Assembly (NCBI RefSeq): GCF_000576555.1
Contig: NZ_CP007145.1
Location: forward strand, 806,001 to 870,000
Origin: Hymenobacter swuensis DY53
GTDB taxonomy: Bacteria; Bacteroidota; Bacteroidia; Cytophagales; Hymenobacteraceae
Direction of reading: 5' to 3'
Length of the DNA stretch: 64,000 nucleotides
A program made the position numbers and the translations under genes. Positions 32,983 through 42,000 of the stretch are shown in pieces (within the stretch, counting starts at the first letter, position 1; the number at the start of each line of letters is the position of its first letter). The notes under the pieces were generated by a model that was given only the letters and a program-made list of their open reading frames with translations, searched no databases and was not told where the DNA came from.

Positions 32983-33093
32983 GTGAGTTAGTGAATTGGT
33001 GATTGAGTGATTTAGTGAATCGGTGAGTTTGATGTTCTGGCGAAGCTGCTTGTGCAGGTTGAACATCAAAACTCACTAAATCACCAAATCACC
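32983..33093. repeat. Octamer-armed inverted repeat B3 between yidD and the lipoprotein gene
   Basis: The left arm has six consecutive 8-nt words of form GTGANTNN (GTGAGTTA, GTGAATTG, GTGATTGA, GTGATTTA and so on, 32983-33030) ending GATGTTC. The right arm (33061-33093) starts GAACATC and mirrors four of them, so one arm is about two words longer. The right arm ends exactly at the yidD stop codon. Confidence 0.85.
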
Positions 33094-33315
33094 TTACGGT
33101 ACCGGGTCGTAGCCGTGGCCGCCCCAGGGGTGGCAGCGGCCGATGCGGCGCAGGGCCAGACGGCCGCCGCGCCAGGGGCCGTACTTGGTGACGGCCTCCA
33201 CGGCGTAGGCCGAGCAGGTGGGCACGTAGCGGCAACTGGCCGGCGTGAGGGGCGAAATCAGGCGGCGGTACACCCAGAGCAGGCCCAGCATCAGCTGGCG
33301 GAACAGGTAGGTCAT
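33094..33315 (-). CDS. yidD: Membrane protein insertion efficiency factor
   Basis: 73 residues from ATG at 33315 ([21 protein letters not shown]). The family pattern is complete: [53 protein letters not shown], with the conserved cysteines. A small, membrane-associated helper of YidC-mediated insertion. It lies alone ahead of element B3 and the lipoprotein gene, away from rnpA/yidC. Confidence 0.94.
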   Translation of the reverse strand: MTYLFRQLMLGLLWVYRRLISPLTPASCRYVPTCSAYAVEAVTKYGPWRGGRLALRRIGRCHPWGGHGYDPVP

Positions 33316-33401
33316 GATGGCGGCAAAGATCGGGAAAGTACGGGTCAGGGCCGGCCGATGAGCAGCGCAGGTAGAGCAGAACACGGAAACGCCCGGATTT
33401 G

Positions 33402-33409
33402 TACCTTCG
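33402..33409 (+). promoter_or_regulatory. -7 box of the S46 peptidase gene
   Basis: TACCTTCG, one base off TAnnTTTG, 40 nt before the start codon. Confidence 0.45.
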
Positions 33410-33448
33410 CCGACAGATCCTCATTTCCCCAAACCCACCCACCAGACC

Positions 33449-35728
33449 ATGCAAAAACAACACTGGGCCAAGGCCCTGCTGCTGACGCTGCTGCTGCCCC
33501 TGGCCGCCCACGCCGACGAAGGCATGTGGCTGCCGCTGTTCGTGAAGCGCCTCAACCAGGCCGACATGCAGAAGAAAGGCCTCAAGCTCACCGCCGAGGA
33601 AATTTACGACGTCAACAATGCCAGCCTTAAGGATGCCGTAGTGCAGCTGGGCGGCTTCTGCACCGGTGAGTTTGTGAGCAGCCAAGGCCTGCTGCTGACT
33701 AACCACCACTGCGGCTACGACGCCATCCAGAGCCACAGCACCCCCGAAAACAACATCCTGCAGAACGGCTTCTACGCCGCCACCAAGCGCGACGAGAAGA
33801 AGAACCCGGGCCTGTTCGTGGATATTCTGGTGCGCATGGAGGACGTGACCGGCAAGGTGCTGGAAGGCATTACGGCCACCACGCCCGAGCAGGAGCGTAT
33901 GGCTACCATCCAGAAGCGCCAGCGCGAAATGGCCGATAATGCCAAGGAAAACGGCAAATACGTGGCCTATGTGCGCGACATGTTCGGGGGCAACGAGTAC
34001 TACCTGTTCATTTATCAGCGCTTCGGCGACGTGCGTCTAGTAGGGGCTCCGCCAGAAGCTGTGGGCAAATTCGGGGGCGACACCGACAACTGGATGTGGC
34101 CCCGCCACACCGGCGACTTCTCGATGTTCCGGGTGTACGCCGATAAAAACAACCAGCCCACCGCCACGCCCCAGGAAGGCAACGTGCCCTACGTGCCCAA
34201 AAAGCACCTGCCCGTAGCTATGCAGGGCATCAATGAGGGCGACTTCGCCATGGTGTTCGGCTTTCCCGGCCGCACCCAGCGCTTCCTGCCCGCCGCCGGC
34301 CTCCAGCTGACGCTCGACCAGACCAACCCCGCCCGCATCAAGCTGCGCGATACCCGCCTGAAGCTCTGGAAAGAGGATATGGACCAGGACGCGGCCTTGC
34401 GCCTGAAGTACGCCTCCAAATACGCCAACATTGCCAACTACTGGAAGTACTTCATTGGCCAGAATGAAGGTATGAAGCGGCTGAAAACCGTGGACGCCAA
34501 GAAGGCCGAGGAAAACGCCCTGATGCAGTGGATTGCCCAGGATCAGACCCGCGCCCAGCAGTACGGCGAGGCTCTGAACACCATCAACCAGGCTTACGCC
34601 GGCATCCGCCAGTTCAACCTCAGCACGCAGTACGTGAACGAGGGCGCCTTCGGCACCGAAATCGTGACGCTGGCCGCCCGCATGATGCCGCTGGCAACGG
34701 CCCTGAAAGCCGGCGACAAAGCCGGTATCGACAAAGCCGTGGCCGAGTTGCAGGAGCCCGTGGCCGACTACTTCAAGGACTACAGCGCCCCCACCGACAA
34801 AAAGGTGTTTGCCGCCCTCATGGGCCTGTACATGCAGGACGTGCCCAAAGACCAGCAGCCCAACGTGTTCCAGACGGTGCAGCAGCAATACGGCGGCTCG
34901 ATGACGAAGTACGCCGACTACGTGTTCAGCAACTCCTTCCTGACTTCCGAAGCCAAAGTGAAAGCCTTCCTGGCCGCGCCCACCCTGGCCAAGCTGGAAG
35001 CCGACCCGGGCTACAAAACGTACCAGTCGGTGTACTCGAACTACGTGCAGAACATTGTGCCCAAGCTGCAGGGGCTGCAGGCCGGCCTGGGCCGCGCCAA
35101 CCGCCAGTACGTGGCCGCCCTGCGCGAGAAGAACAGCACCAAAGTGTACTCGCCCGATGCCAACTCCACCATCCGGCTGAGCTACGGCACGGTGCGCCCC
35201 TACCAGGGCCGCGACGCGGTAGCCTACGACTTCAAAACCACGGCCCAGGGCATTCTGGAGAAGGAAGACGCCACCAACCCCGAGTTTGTGGTGCCGCAGA
35301 AAGAGCTGGAACTGCTCAAAATGAAGGATTACGGCCGCTTCGCCGACAAGCAGGGCAACCTGCCCGTGGCCTTCATCACCGATAACGACATCACCGGCGG
35401 CAACTCCGGCTCGCCCGTTATCAACGGCCGCGGTGAGCTAATTGGGCTGGCCTTCGATGGCAACTGGGAAGCCATGACCGGCGACCTGGCCTACGACCCC
35501 GACCTGAAGCGCTGCATCAACGCCGACATACGCTATGTGCTCTGGTGCATCGAGAAGCTGGGCGGTGCCAAGCACATCGTGGATGAAATGACGCTGGTCA
35601 ACAACGGCCCCAACCCCGGCGTCGGCCCCGCCACCGGTGCTGACATGAGCGACGTGGAAAAGATGAAGGTGAAAACCGACAAAGGCAAAACCAAAATCAA
35701 GCGCAAAAAGGAAGCGGCCATGCTGTAA
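33449..35728 (+). CDS. S46 family dipeptidyl-peptidase, DPP7-type
   Basis: Periplasmic serine exopeptidase releasing dipeptides from oligopeptides, as in the amino-acid-fermenting Porphyromonas enzymes. 759 residues with a signal peptide (KALLLTLLLPLAAHA). The chymotrypsin-like triad is visible: His87 (LLLTNHHCGYD), Asp223 (NWMWPRHTGDFSMFRVYADK) and Ser653 (GGNSGSPVINGRGELIG). The S1-pocket determinant lies 18 residues after the Ser. It is Gly671 (AFDGNWEAM) here, the DPP7 state, which in P. gingivalis goes with hydrophobic P1 preference; DPP11 has Arg there. A Lys-rich tail ends the protein. Confidence 0.93.
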   Translation: MQKQHWAKALLLTLLLPLAAHADEGMWLPLFVKRLNQADMQKKGLKLTAEEIYDVNNASLKDAVVQLGGFCTGEFVSSQGLLLTNHHCGYDAIQSHSTPENNILQNGFYAATKRDEKKNPGLFVDILVRMEDVTGKVLEGITATTPEQERMATIQKRQREMADNAKENGKYVAYVRDMFGGNEYYLFIYQRFGDVRLVGAPPEAVGKFGGDTDNWMWPRHTGDFSMFRVYADKNNQPTATPQEGNVPYVPKKHLPVAMQGINEGDFAMVFGFPGRTQRFLPAAGLQLTLDQTNPARIKLRDTRLKLWKEDMDQDAALRLKYASKYANIANYWKYFIGQNEGMKRLKTVDAKKAEENALMQWIAQDQTRAQQYGEALNTINQAYAGIRQFNLSTQYVNEGAFGTEIVTLAARMMPLATALKAGDKAGIDKAVAELQEPVADYFKDYSAPTDKKVFAALMGLYMQDVPKDQQPNVFQTVQQQYGGSMTKYADYVFSNSFLTSEAKVKAFLAAPTLAKLEADPGYKTYQSVYSNYVQNIVPKLQGLQAGLGRANRQYVAALREKNSTKVYSPDANSTIRLSYGTVRPYQGRDAVAYDFKTTAQGILEKEDATNPEFVVPQKELELLKMKDYGRFADKQGNLPVAFITDNDITGGNSGSPVINGRGELIGLAFDGNWEAMTGDLAYDPDLKRCINADIRYVLWCIEKLGGAKHIVDEMTLVNNGPNPGVGPATGADMSDVEKMKVKTDKGKTKIKRKKEAAML

Positions 35729-35738
35729 GCCCCGTCTT

Positions 35739-35815
35739 TGTCATTCCGAGCAGAGCGAGGAATCTGAGTGCAACATCCGGTGAATTGTCGCGGATTCCTC
35801 GCTCCACTCGGAATA
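35739..35815. repeat. GTCATTCCGAG inverted repeat after the S46 peptidase gene (family A)
   Basis: TGTCATTCCGAGCAGAGCGAGG at the left and CCTCGCTCCACTCGGAATA at the right, with AATCTG and GGATT in the inner arms. It lies 10 nt after the stop codon, just ahead of a terminator; the same order (stop, family A, terminator) is seen after lgt. Confidence 0.85.
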
Positions 35816-35825
35816 AAAAACCCTG

Positions 35826-35866
35826 AAAAAAGACCCGATGCCAGTTGGCACCGGGTCTTTTTTTTT
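35826..35866 (+). terminator. Terminator after the S46 peptidase gene
   Basis: AAAAAAGACCCG pairs with CGGGTCTTTTTT, with an inner TGCCA/TGGCA extension, followed by a run of nine or more T. Confidence 0.9.
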
Positions 35867-35940
35867 GACCCGGTGGGAAGGTATTGTACGGTTCAGTTGG
35901 AGTAGCTATTTTCCAGCAATAGAATCCTTTATCCTTCTCT

Positions 35941-36849
35941 ATGCTGAAACGTTACCTACTATCAGGAGTGCTTATTGCTCTTGCCGCTACTGCCCACGCC
36001 CAGGGCAACGGCCCCGGTTTGTGGGGTGCCCGCGCCGCCGGCTTGGGCCACATCGGGAGCGTGCTGGAACAGGACGGCTGGGCCGGTGCCGCCAATGCCG
36101 CCGCCCTGGGCGCCCTGAGTCGGCCCACGGTAGGCGTGGGGGCCGAAAATCGTTACCTGCTGCCCGTGCTGAATACGGTTTCTCTCATGGTTGCCATGCC
36201 CATTGGGTACCGTGCCCCACAGCCGGCTGCGGCGGTGACGGGCGTGTCGGCGGCGGTGGCGGCAGTGGAAGCGCCGCGTTATGGGGTAATCGGTTTCACG
36301 GCCCAGCGGTTTGGTGGCAAGCTGTACTCCGAGCAGCGGCTGGGACTGGGCTACGGCTACCAGTTGGGTACCGTGCGGGTAGGGGCACGGGTGGAAGTGC
36401 TGCAAACCAGCTTCGAGGGGCTGGGAAGCCGGCGGGTGGTGGCCGCGTCGTTGGGCGGGCAGGCCGATATCATTCCGCGCAAGCTCACCTTCGGGGCCAC
36501 CCTGTACAACCTCAACCAGGCCCGCCTCTACGAGTATCAGGATGAACGTCTGCCCACCGTGCTGCGGGCCGGTCTGGCCTGGCGCGCCTCCGAAAAAGTG
36601 CTGCTGCTGGCCGAAACCGAAAAGGACGTGGAGCAGGACGCCGATTTTAAGGCGGGCCTGGAGTACCGGCCGGTGCCAGTGCTGGCCGTGCGGGCGGGCC
36701 TGGCTTCGCTCACCAGTCAGCTGACGGGCGGAGTAGGGCTGAAAATCGGGGCGTTGCAGGTAGACTACGCCGCCGTCTGGCACGAAACGCTGGGCCTGAG
36801 TCAGCAGCTGAGCGTGGCCTACGTGTGGGCGAAACCCGCGCTACCATGA
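35941..36849 (+). CDS. PorV-like outer-membrane beta-barrel protein
   Basis: 302 residues. A signal peptide (LLSGVLIALAATAHAQ) is followed by GLWGARAAGLGHIGSVLEQDGWAGAANAAAL, the opening pattern of the FadL-fold PorV/PorQ/UPF0164 group, and then alternating beta-strand segments (YGVIGFTAQRFGGKLYSEQRLGLGYGYQLGTVRVGARV, ADFKAGLEYRPVPVLAVRAGLA) to a C-terminal aromatic-rich strand. No partner of the core T9SS is adjacent. Its stop codon overlaps the start of the next gene by 4 nt, so it is coupled to the helix-hairpin-helix barrel protein. Family assignment is by pattern only. Confidence 0.7.
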   Translation: MLKRYLLSGVLIALAATAHAQGNGPGLWGARAAGLGHIGSVLEQDGWAGAANAAALGALSRPTVGVGAENRYLLPVLNTVSLMVAMPIGYRAPQPAAAVTGVSAAVAAVEAPRYGVIGFTAQRFGGKLYSEQRLGLGYGYQLGTVRVGARVEVLQTSFEGLGSRRVVAASLGGQADIIPRKLTFGATLYNLNQARLYEYQDERLPTVLRAGLAWRASEKVLLLAETEKDVEQDADFKAGLEYRPVPVLAVRAGLASLTSQLTGGVGLKIGALQVDYAAVWHETLGLSQQLSVAYVWAKPALP

Positions 36850-38951
36850 GCCGCCACTGCGTGCTGACAGGGGCGTTGCTGCTGGCTGTCGGGGCCGCGC
36901 AGGCCCAGGAGTACCCGCGCCCCGCCGTACCCGACCTCGACCGGCTCACCCAGGAGCTGTTTGCCGAAATTCAGAGCGAGCAGGTGCCCTACGAGGACCT
37001 CTACGAAACGCTACTGCAATATTACCAGACGCCGCTCAACCTGAATACCGCCACGCGCGAGGACCTGCGTGGCCTGCTGCTGCTCTCCGAAACCCAGATT
37101 ACCAATCTGCTGGAACACCGCCAGCGGAATGGCGTGCTGCTGAGCCTGTACGAACTGCAAAGTATTCCTGGCTTCGAGCTGCGCACAATTTACCGGGTGG
37201 CGCCCTTCGTGGCGGTACTGACCCTTGACCCCAACGCCGCCCGTGGGCCGTTGTGGCAGCGTGTGTGGCAGGAAGACAACAACGCCCTGTTTCTGCGCTA
37301 CGAGCGCACAGTGCAGGGCCGCCCCGGCTACCTCCCGCCCGATACCACCAGCACCGGCGCGCCCGCCTCGCGCTACCTGGGCTCCCCCGATAAGCTGCTG
37401 GTGCGCTACCGCGTAAGCCGCAGCAAGGATTTTAGTCTGGGCTTCACGGCCGAAAAGGACGCCGGCGAGCAGTTTGCCTGGGACCCTGCCCGCCGCCGCT
37501 ACGGGGCGGATTTCTACTCCGGCCACTTTATGGTGCAGGAGCGAGGCCGGCTCAAAACCCTAGCCCTGGGCGACTACCAGCTGCAATTCGGGCAGGGGCT
37601 GTTGCTGTCCTCGGGGCTGGCGGTGGGCAAGGGGGCCGAAACCATTACCACCCTGCGCCGCAGCTCGGTGGGCGTACGGCCGTATTCCTCGGTGCTGGAA
37701 AGCACGTTTTTCCGGGGCGCGGCGGCTACGGTGGCCGTAACCAGCACCGTGCGGGCCACGGCTTTCGTTTCGCGCAAGCGGGTGGACGCCTCCGTACAAA
37801 CCGCCCGCGACTCCCTGGCCGATTTCAGCGAGTTTACCTCGGGCCTGCTGCTGACGGGCTTCCACCGCACGCCCACCGAGCTGGCCAACCGCCAGGCCCT
37901 GCGCGAGACTGTGCTGGGCGGCAACGTCAGCTACGCCAGCCGCGGCGGCGACCTGCAGGCTGGTCTCACGGCGGTAAATACCCAATTCAACAAGCCCTTG
38001 CTGCGCCGCGACGAGCCCTACAACGCCTTCGAACTGCGGGGCCGCCGCAACCTGGCCCTGAGTGCGCACTACAGCTACGTGTGGCGCAACCTGCTGCTGT
38101 TCGGCGAAACGGCCCGCAGCAGCGGCGGCGGCTTGGGTACTGTGAACGGCTTGCTGGCCAGCCTCGCGCCCAACGTGGATATATCGGCCCTGTACCGGCA
38201 TTACGCCCGCGACTTCCACACCATCTACGGGAATGCCCTGAGCGAAAACACCCGTAACATCAATGAAAGCGGGCTGTACCTGGGGCTGAAGTTGCGGCCC
38301 GCCGCGCGGTGGGAGGTGTCGGCATACTATGACCGGTTCCGGTTTCCGTGGCTGCGGTACCAGGCCGGCGCGCCCGGCGCGGGCCACGACTGGCTGGTGC
38401 GGCTCACCTTCAGTCCTACCAAAACCAGCCTGCTCTACGCACAACTGCGGCAGCGCACCAAACCCTACGACGCCGATACGCTGCGCCCTATGCCGCTGCC
38501 GGTTCCCACCCAGCGCCGAAGTTTGCTGCTGTTCTACGATGCCAGCCCCACGCCGGGCCTGAGTTTGCGCACCCGGGTGCAGGGCACCGCCTACCGCGAA
38601 GATGGCGGCCCCGCCCGCCACGGCTACGTGCTGGCTCAGGACGTAACGGTGCAGCCACTGCGCCATCTGCGCCTCTTGGCCCGCTATGCTCTTTTCGACA
38701 CCGACGATTATGATACCCGCCAGTACGTGTTCGAGCAAGATGTGCTGTATGCGTTTTCGGTGCCGGTGCTCTACGGCCAGGGCACCCGCGCCTACGTGCT
38801 GGCGCAGGTCGAAGTCAACCGCCACCTTACGCTCTGGCTGCGCTACGCCGATACGCACTACCGCCACCAAACCACCGTCGGCTCCGGCCTGGAGGAGATT
38901 CAGGGTGCCCGCCGCTCCGATGTGAAAGCCCAGCTGCGGTACCGGTTCTAA
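36846..38951 (+). CDS. Helix-hairpin-helix (ComEA-like) domain fused to an outer-membrane barrel
   Basis: 701 residues from ATG at 36846, overlapping the upstream stop (ATGA). A signal peptide (TGALLLAVGAAQA) is followed by ComEA-type helix-hairpin-helix repeats at about residues 62-122: TPLNLNTATREDLRGLLLLSETQITNLLEHR, then GVLLSLYELQSIPGFELRTIY. The remaining roughly 570 residues are beta-strand-rich and typical of an outer-membrane barrel (FYSGHFMVQERGRLKTLALGDYQLQFGQGLLL; SDVKAQLRYRF at the end, with a terminal Phe). HhH domains of this kind bind DNA in ComEA. Such proteins are widespread but uncharacterised in Bacteroidota. Confidence 0.82.
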   Translation: MSRHCVLTGALLLAVGAAQAQEYPRPAVPDLDRLTQELFAEIQSEQVPYEDLYETLLQYYQTPLNLNTATREDLRGLLLLSETQITNLLEHRQRNGVLLSLYELQSIPGFELRTIYRVAPFVAVLTLDPNAARGPLWQRVWQEDNNALFLRYERTVQGRPGYLPPDTTSTGAPASRYLGSPDKLLVRYRVSRSKDFSLGFTAEKDAGEQFAWDPARRRYGADFYSGHFMVQERGRLKTLALGDYQLQFGQGLLLSSGLAVGKGAETITTLRRSSVGVRPYSSVLESTFFRGAAATVAVTSTVRATAFVSRKRVDASVQTARDSLADFSEFTSGLLLTGFHRTPTELANRQALRETVLGGNVSYASRGGDLQAGLTAVNTQFNKPLLRRDEPYNAFELRGRRNLALSAHYSYVWRNLLLFGETARSSGGGLGTVNGLLASLAPNVDISALYRHYARDFHTIYGNALSENTRNINESGLYLGLKLRPAARWEVSAYYDRFRFPWLRYQAGAPGAGHDWLVRLTFSPTKTSLLYAQLRQRTKPYDADTLRPMPLPVPTQRRSLLLFYDASPTPGLSLRTRVQGTAYREDGGPARHGYVLAQDVTVQPLRHLRLLARYALFDTDDYDTRQYVFEQDVLYAFSVPVLYGQGTRAYVLAQVEVNRHLTLWLRYADTHYRHQTTVGSGLEEIQGARRSDVKAQLRYRF

Positions 38952-38972
38952 ACTTGAAAAAAGAGTCAACGC

Positions 38973-39022
38973 ATACAAGCAAAAAGCCAGTTCCTGAATC
39001 AGGAACTGGCTTTTTGCTTGTA
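38973..39022. terminator. Long terminator hairpin after the HhH barrel gene
   Basis: ATACAAGCAAAAAGCCAG on the left and CTGGCTTTTTGCTTGTAT on the right continue inward as TTCCTGA/TCAGGAA, giving a nearly perfect 24-25-bp stem with internal A5/T5 blocks. Between convergent genes. Confidence 0.8.
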
Positions 39023-39023
39023 T

Positions 39024-39059
39024 AAGCGAGAAGCACAGCAACGGCTATGCTTCTCGCTT
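39024..39059. terminator. Second hairpin between convergent genes
   Basis: AAGCGAGAAGCA (39024-39035) and TGCTTCTCGCTT (39048-39059) are exact complements, right beside the preceding hairpin and 9 nt from the metalloprotease stop codon. Likely terminates the minus-strand gene. Confidence 0.6.
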
Positions 39060-39068
39060 ACAATCTGG

Positions 39069-42000
39069 CTATTGCTTCAGCAGGCGTACTACCGTCGAGC
39101 CGTTGGGCATATCGAAGTGCAGGTTGTACACGCCGGTACGCAGCGCGCTCAAATCGAGCGGCAGTTGCAGGGCAGTGCTGCCTTTCGTCAGCGTCTGGGT
39201 CAGCACCTGACGACCAACCGCATCGGTAACCCGCAGCGTAATGGGCCCACGCTGAGCGTTGTCCACTCTTACGTTGAAGACACTGGTGCTGGGGTTCGGT
39301 GATACCTCGATGCCCTGCAGCAGGGCGGCGTTGTGCGTAGCCGTTACCCCGGCTACCGTCTGGCAGCTTTCATTGGTGTAACCCGAAGCGCCGGTAGCGT
39401 TTACCGCCCGCACGCGGTAGCAATACGGGCCGTTGGCGGTTACCTGGTCGGTGTAGAACGTGGTGTTGGCCGGTACGGTGGCAATCCGGGCAAATGCCGC
39501 AGTGCCGGTACGGGCGCGCTCAATCTCAAAGCCGGTTTCGTTCCCCGAGTTGTCCAGCCAGATCATATCGATGGTGGCGGCGGTAGCGGTAACGGTGGGA
39601 GCCAGGGTAGTGAGGGAGCCGGGAGCCGCAGGAATTTCGCCTACGGTGCACAGCTCAAGCGTCCAGCCGGTGAGGGTACCGCCATTGGCCGCCGTGTTAT
39701 CCGAAATAGTCAGCGTCCAGTTGCCGTTGGCCGGATCGTTGAGCAGGTCACCGAGGGCATTGGCCGGGCGTACAGTAGCACCGCTGGTCAATGGGCAGGC
39801 AAGCGCAGCGGTGGCGGCGTCGTCAAACGTCAGGTTCAGGTTGGCCGTGCCGGGGCATGCCCGGGAGAACAGTACCACCCGCCGACCTGCCGGATTCGTG
39901 AGCGAAATTTCCAGCTCGCTTACATCCGGATGGGTAATAGCCAGGCCCCGGATGCGAATATCCGACACCCGCTCAGTGTTCGTAACGTTGATAACGGACG
40001 TTACCGATGAGGCGGAGCCGGTTGGGATGGTACGCGGTACGTTGGTTGCCACAATATTCTGGCAAGCCTGAATACCGGTAGTAAACTGCGTAACTGCCGA
40101 ATACGGTGCCGTGCCACAGGGGCTCAGGCCGCGCACCCGCACGTAGTACACGGTGCCGGGCTGTAGCGCAGCCAGCGGCGTGAAGCTGGTGCCGGTGAGG
40201 TTAGTCTGGGTTTGAACGCCGGTGGTAAAGGCCGCGTCCGTCGCAATCTGCACCTCGTAGGCCGTCGCATTTGGTACCGTGGTCCAAGTGATGCGGGGGC
40301 GTAGCGTAGTGATGCCGCCGGTGCCAGGCGCATTGATGGTCGCGGCCTGCGTAGCCGAGGGCTGCACTGTCACGGACACATCCAAGAGGCGCGTTACGCC
40401 GCCACTGGTGCCGGTAAGGCGAATAGTGTACGTGCCGGCTGCTGTCGTGCTGGCCGCGCTGATGGTGGCCGTGGTGCCGGAACCGGCCTGTACTGTCGCG
40501 TTAGCATAGGTAACTGTTACACCCGCTGGCAGGTTAGTGGCCGAGAGGGTAACGGCACCGGTAAAGTTCTGCAGCTGACTCACTGTTATAGCCCGTGTGC
40601 CGGAAGCTCCGGGGCAGAATGACAGCGCAGTGGCCGCGCAGCCCGGTCCCTGCAGGAAGAACGTAGGGCCGGTGGGCGTTTCCAGCGTGAAGTTCTGGTT
40701 CGATACATCAAAGAAGATGCTGCCCGTGGCTTGCACCCGAATACGGGCCTGGGTAGAGCTGCCGACGCTGGCCGGTACCGTTACTGCCTCGCACCCGTCG
40801 TTGGGCGTGTTGGCAAGCAGAGTGGTAGGATAGGTCAGGCCGCCATCAGTGGAAAGCAGAATGTCCACATTCGTCGCGCTAATGGGGGCCTGGGTAGTGT
40901 TGGCCACGTCCCAGTTCACCTGCTGCGGAGCGCCCACCAGCCAGGTAGTAGCCGTGTTGGGAGCCGTCACGACAAAGGGACCAGCCGTGGAAACTACTAC
41001 CACGTTCATGGAGTCGTAGTCCACGCCACCCCCACCCACGCGGTTGTCGCGGGTTACGAGCCGGAATACCAGCCGCCGCCCGTAGGTAGGCAGCAGCTCG
41101 CCCTTGGTGGTGATGTTGCTGAGAATATCCGATAACCGGGGAAACGTGCGCGAAGGGCTGGTAGTGGGCGAGAAGGCCCGGAACAGCGGCGCGTCGCCGG
41201 TAGCGGCGGCCGGAGCCCCGGCCGCACCCAGGTTGTACTGCTCCCAGGAATAAGTCAGGGCGTCAGCGTTGGCATCCGTGGCCGAACCCGTCAGGACAAA
41301 GGGTGTGCTGACCGGAATGGCGTAGTTGCGGCCGGCATTCACTACGGGCGGCGTGTTGCCGGTAGCTGTATTTACCGAGCAATTGCCCAGCCCGGTGATG
41401 TGGGCCACAATCTGGTCGAAGCTGCGCGAATGGAAATACGGGTCGGAGTTAGGCTGAATGTCGTCGGCTCCGCAGATACCGGCGTAGGCCATGATGGTAG
41501 TACCTGAGCCCGGCTCGTAGGCCGATGTAGCTGCGCGGTTACCGCCGCCGCAGCTGCCGGTCTGGCTGTTGAAGGTATGGTCGGCCCCAAACTGGTGCCC
41601 TATTTCGTGAGCAACGTAATCTACATCGAAGGCGTCGTTGACGGGGGCCGGAGAACCGGTTACACCCCGGGCTTTGCCAGAGGCAATACACACGGAAGGC
41701 TTCTGGGCAACACCGCCGCCACCGGTGCTGAATACGTGGCCGATATCGTAGTTCGCGGCTCCAATCCGTTCCGTAACAGTCGTCTGGTTCTGGTTGAGCA
41801 TTGCCGAACCACTGTTGTTGGTGTAGGGGTCGGTGGTGGCGTCCAGGAAAATCAGGGTATCATTCTTGGGAACGATGACCAGTCGTACGGCCAGTTCCTT
41901 CTCATAAATGCCACTCACCCGGTTCACCGAGGCCACCATGCCGGCCATTGCGCCAACTTTAGTCCCGCCGTGGAAGGTGGTGTACTCGCCGGTGCAGGCC

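Noticed and set aside
32983..33037. Possible CRISPR array at the GTGA repeats
   Set aside because: Repeats are 8 nt, adjacent without spacers, mirrored by a second arm, and no cas gene is in the window.
32908..33069. 54-codon N-terminal extension of the beta-propeller lipoprotein
   Set aside because: It runs into inverted repeat B3 and would bury the lipobox signal peptide, which begins properly at 32907.
37560..39041. 493-codon minus-strand frame across the HhH barrel gene
   Set aside because: Antisense shadow in high-GC sequence; it crosses the terminator hairpins after the gene.
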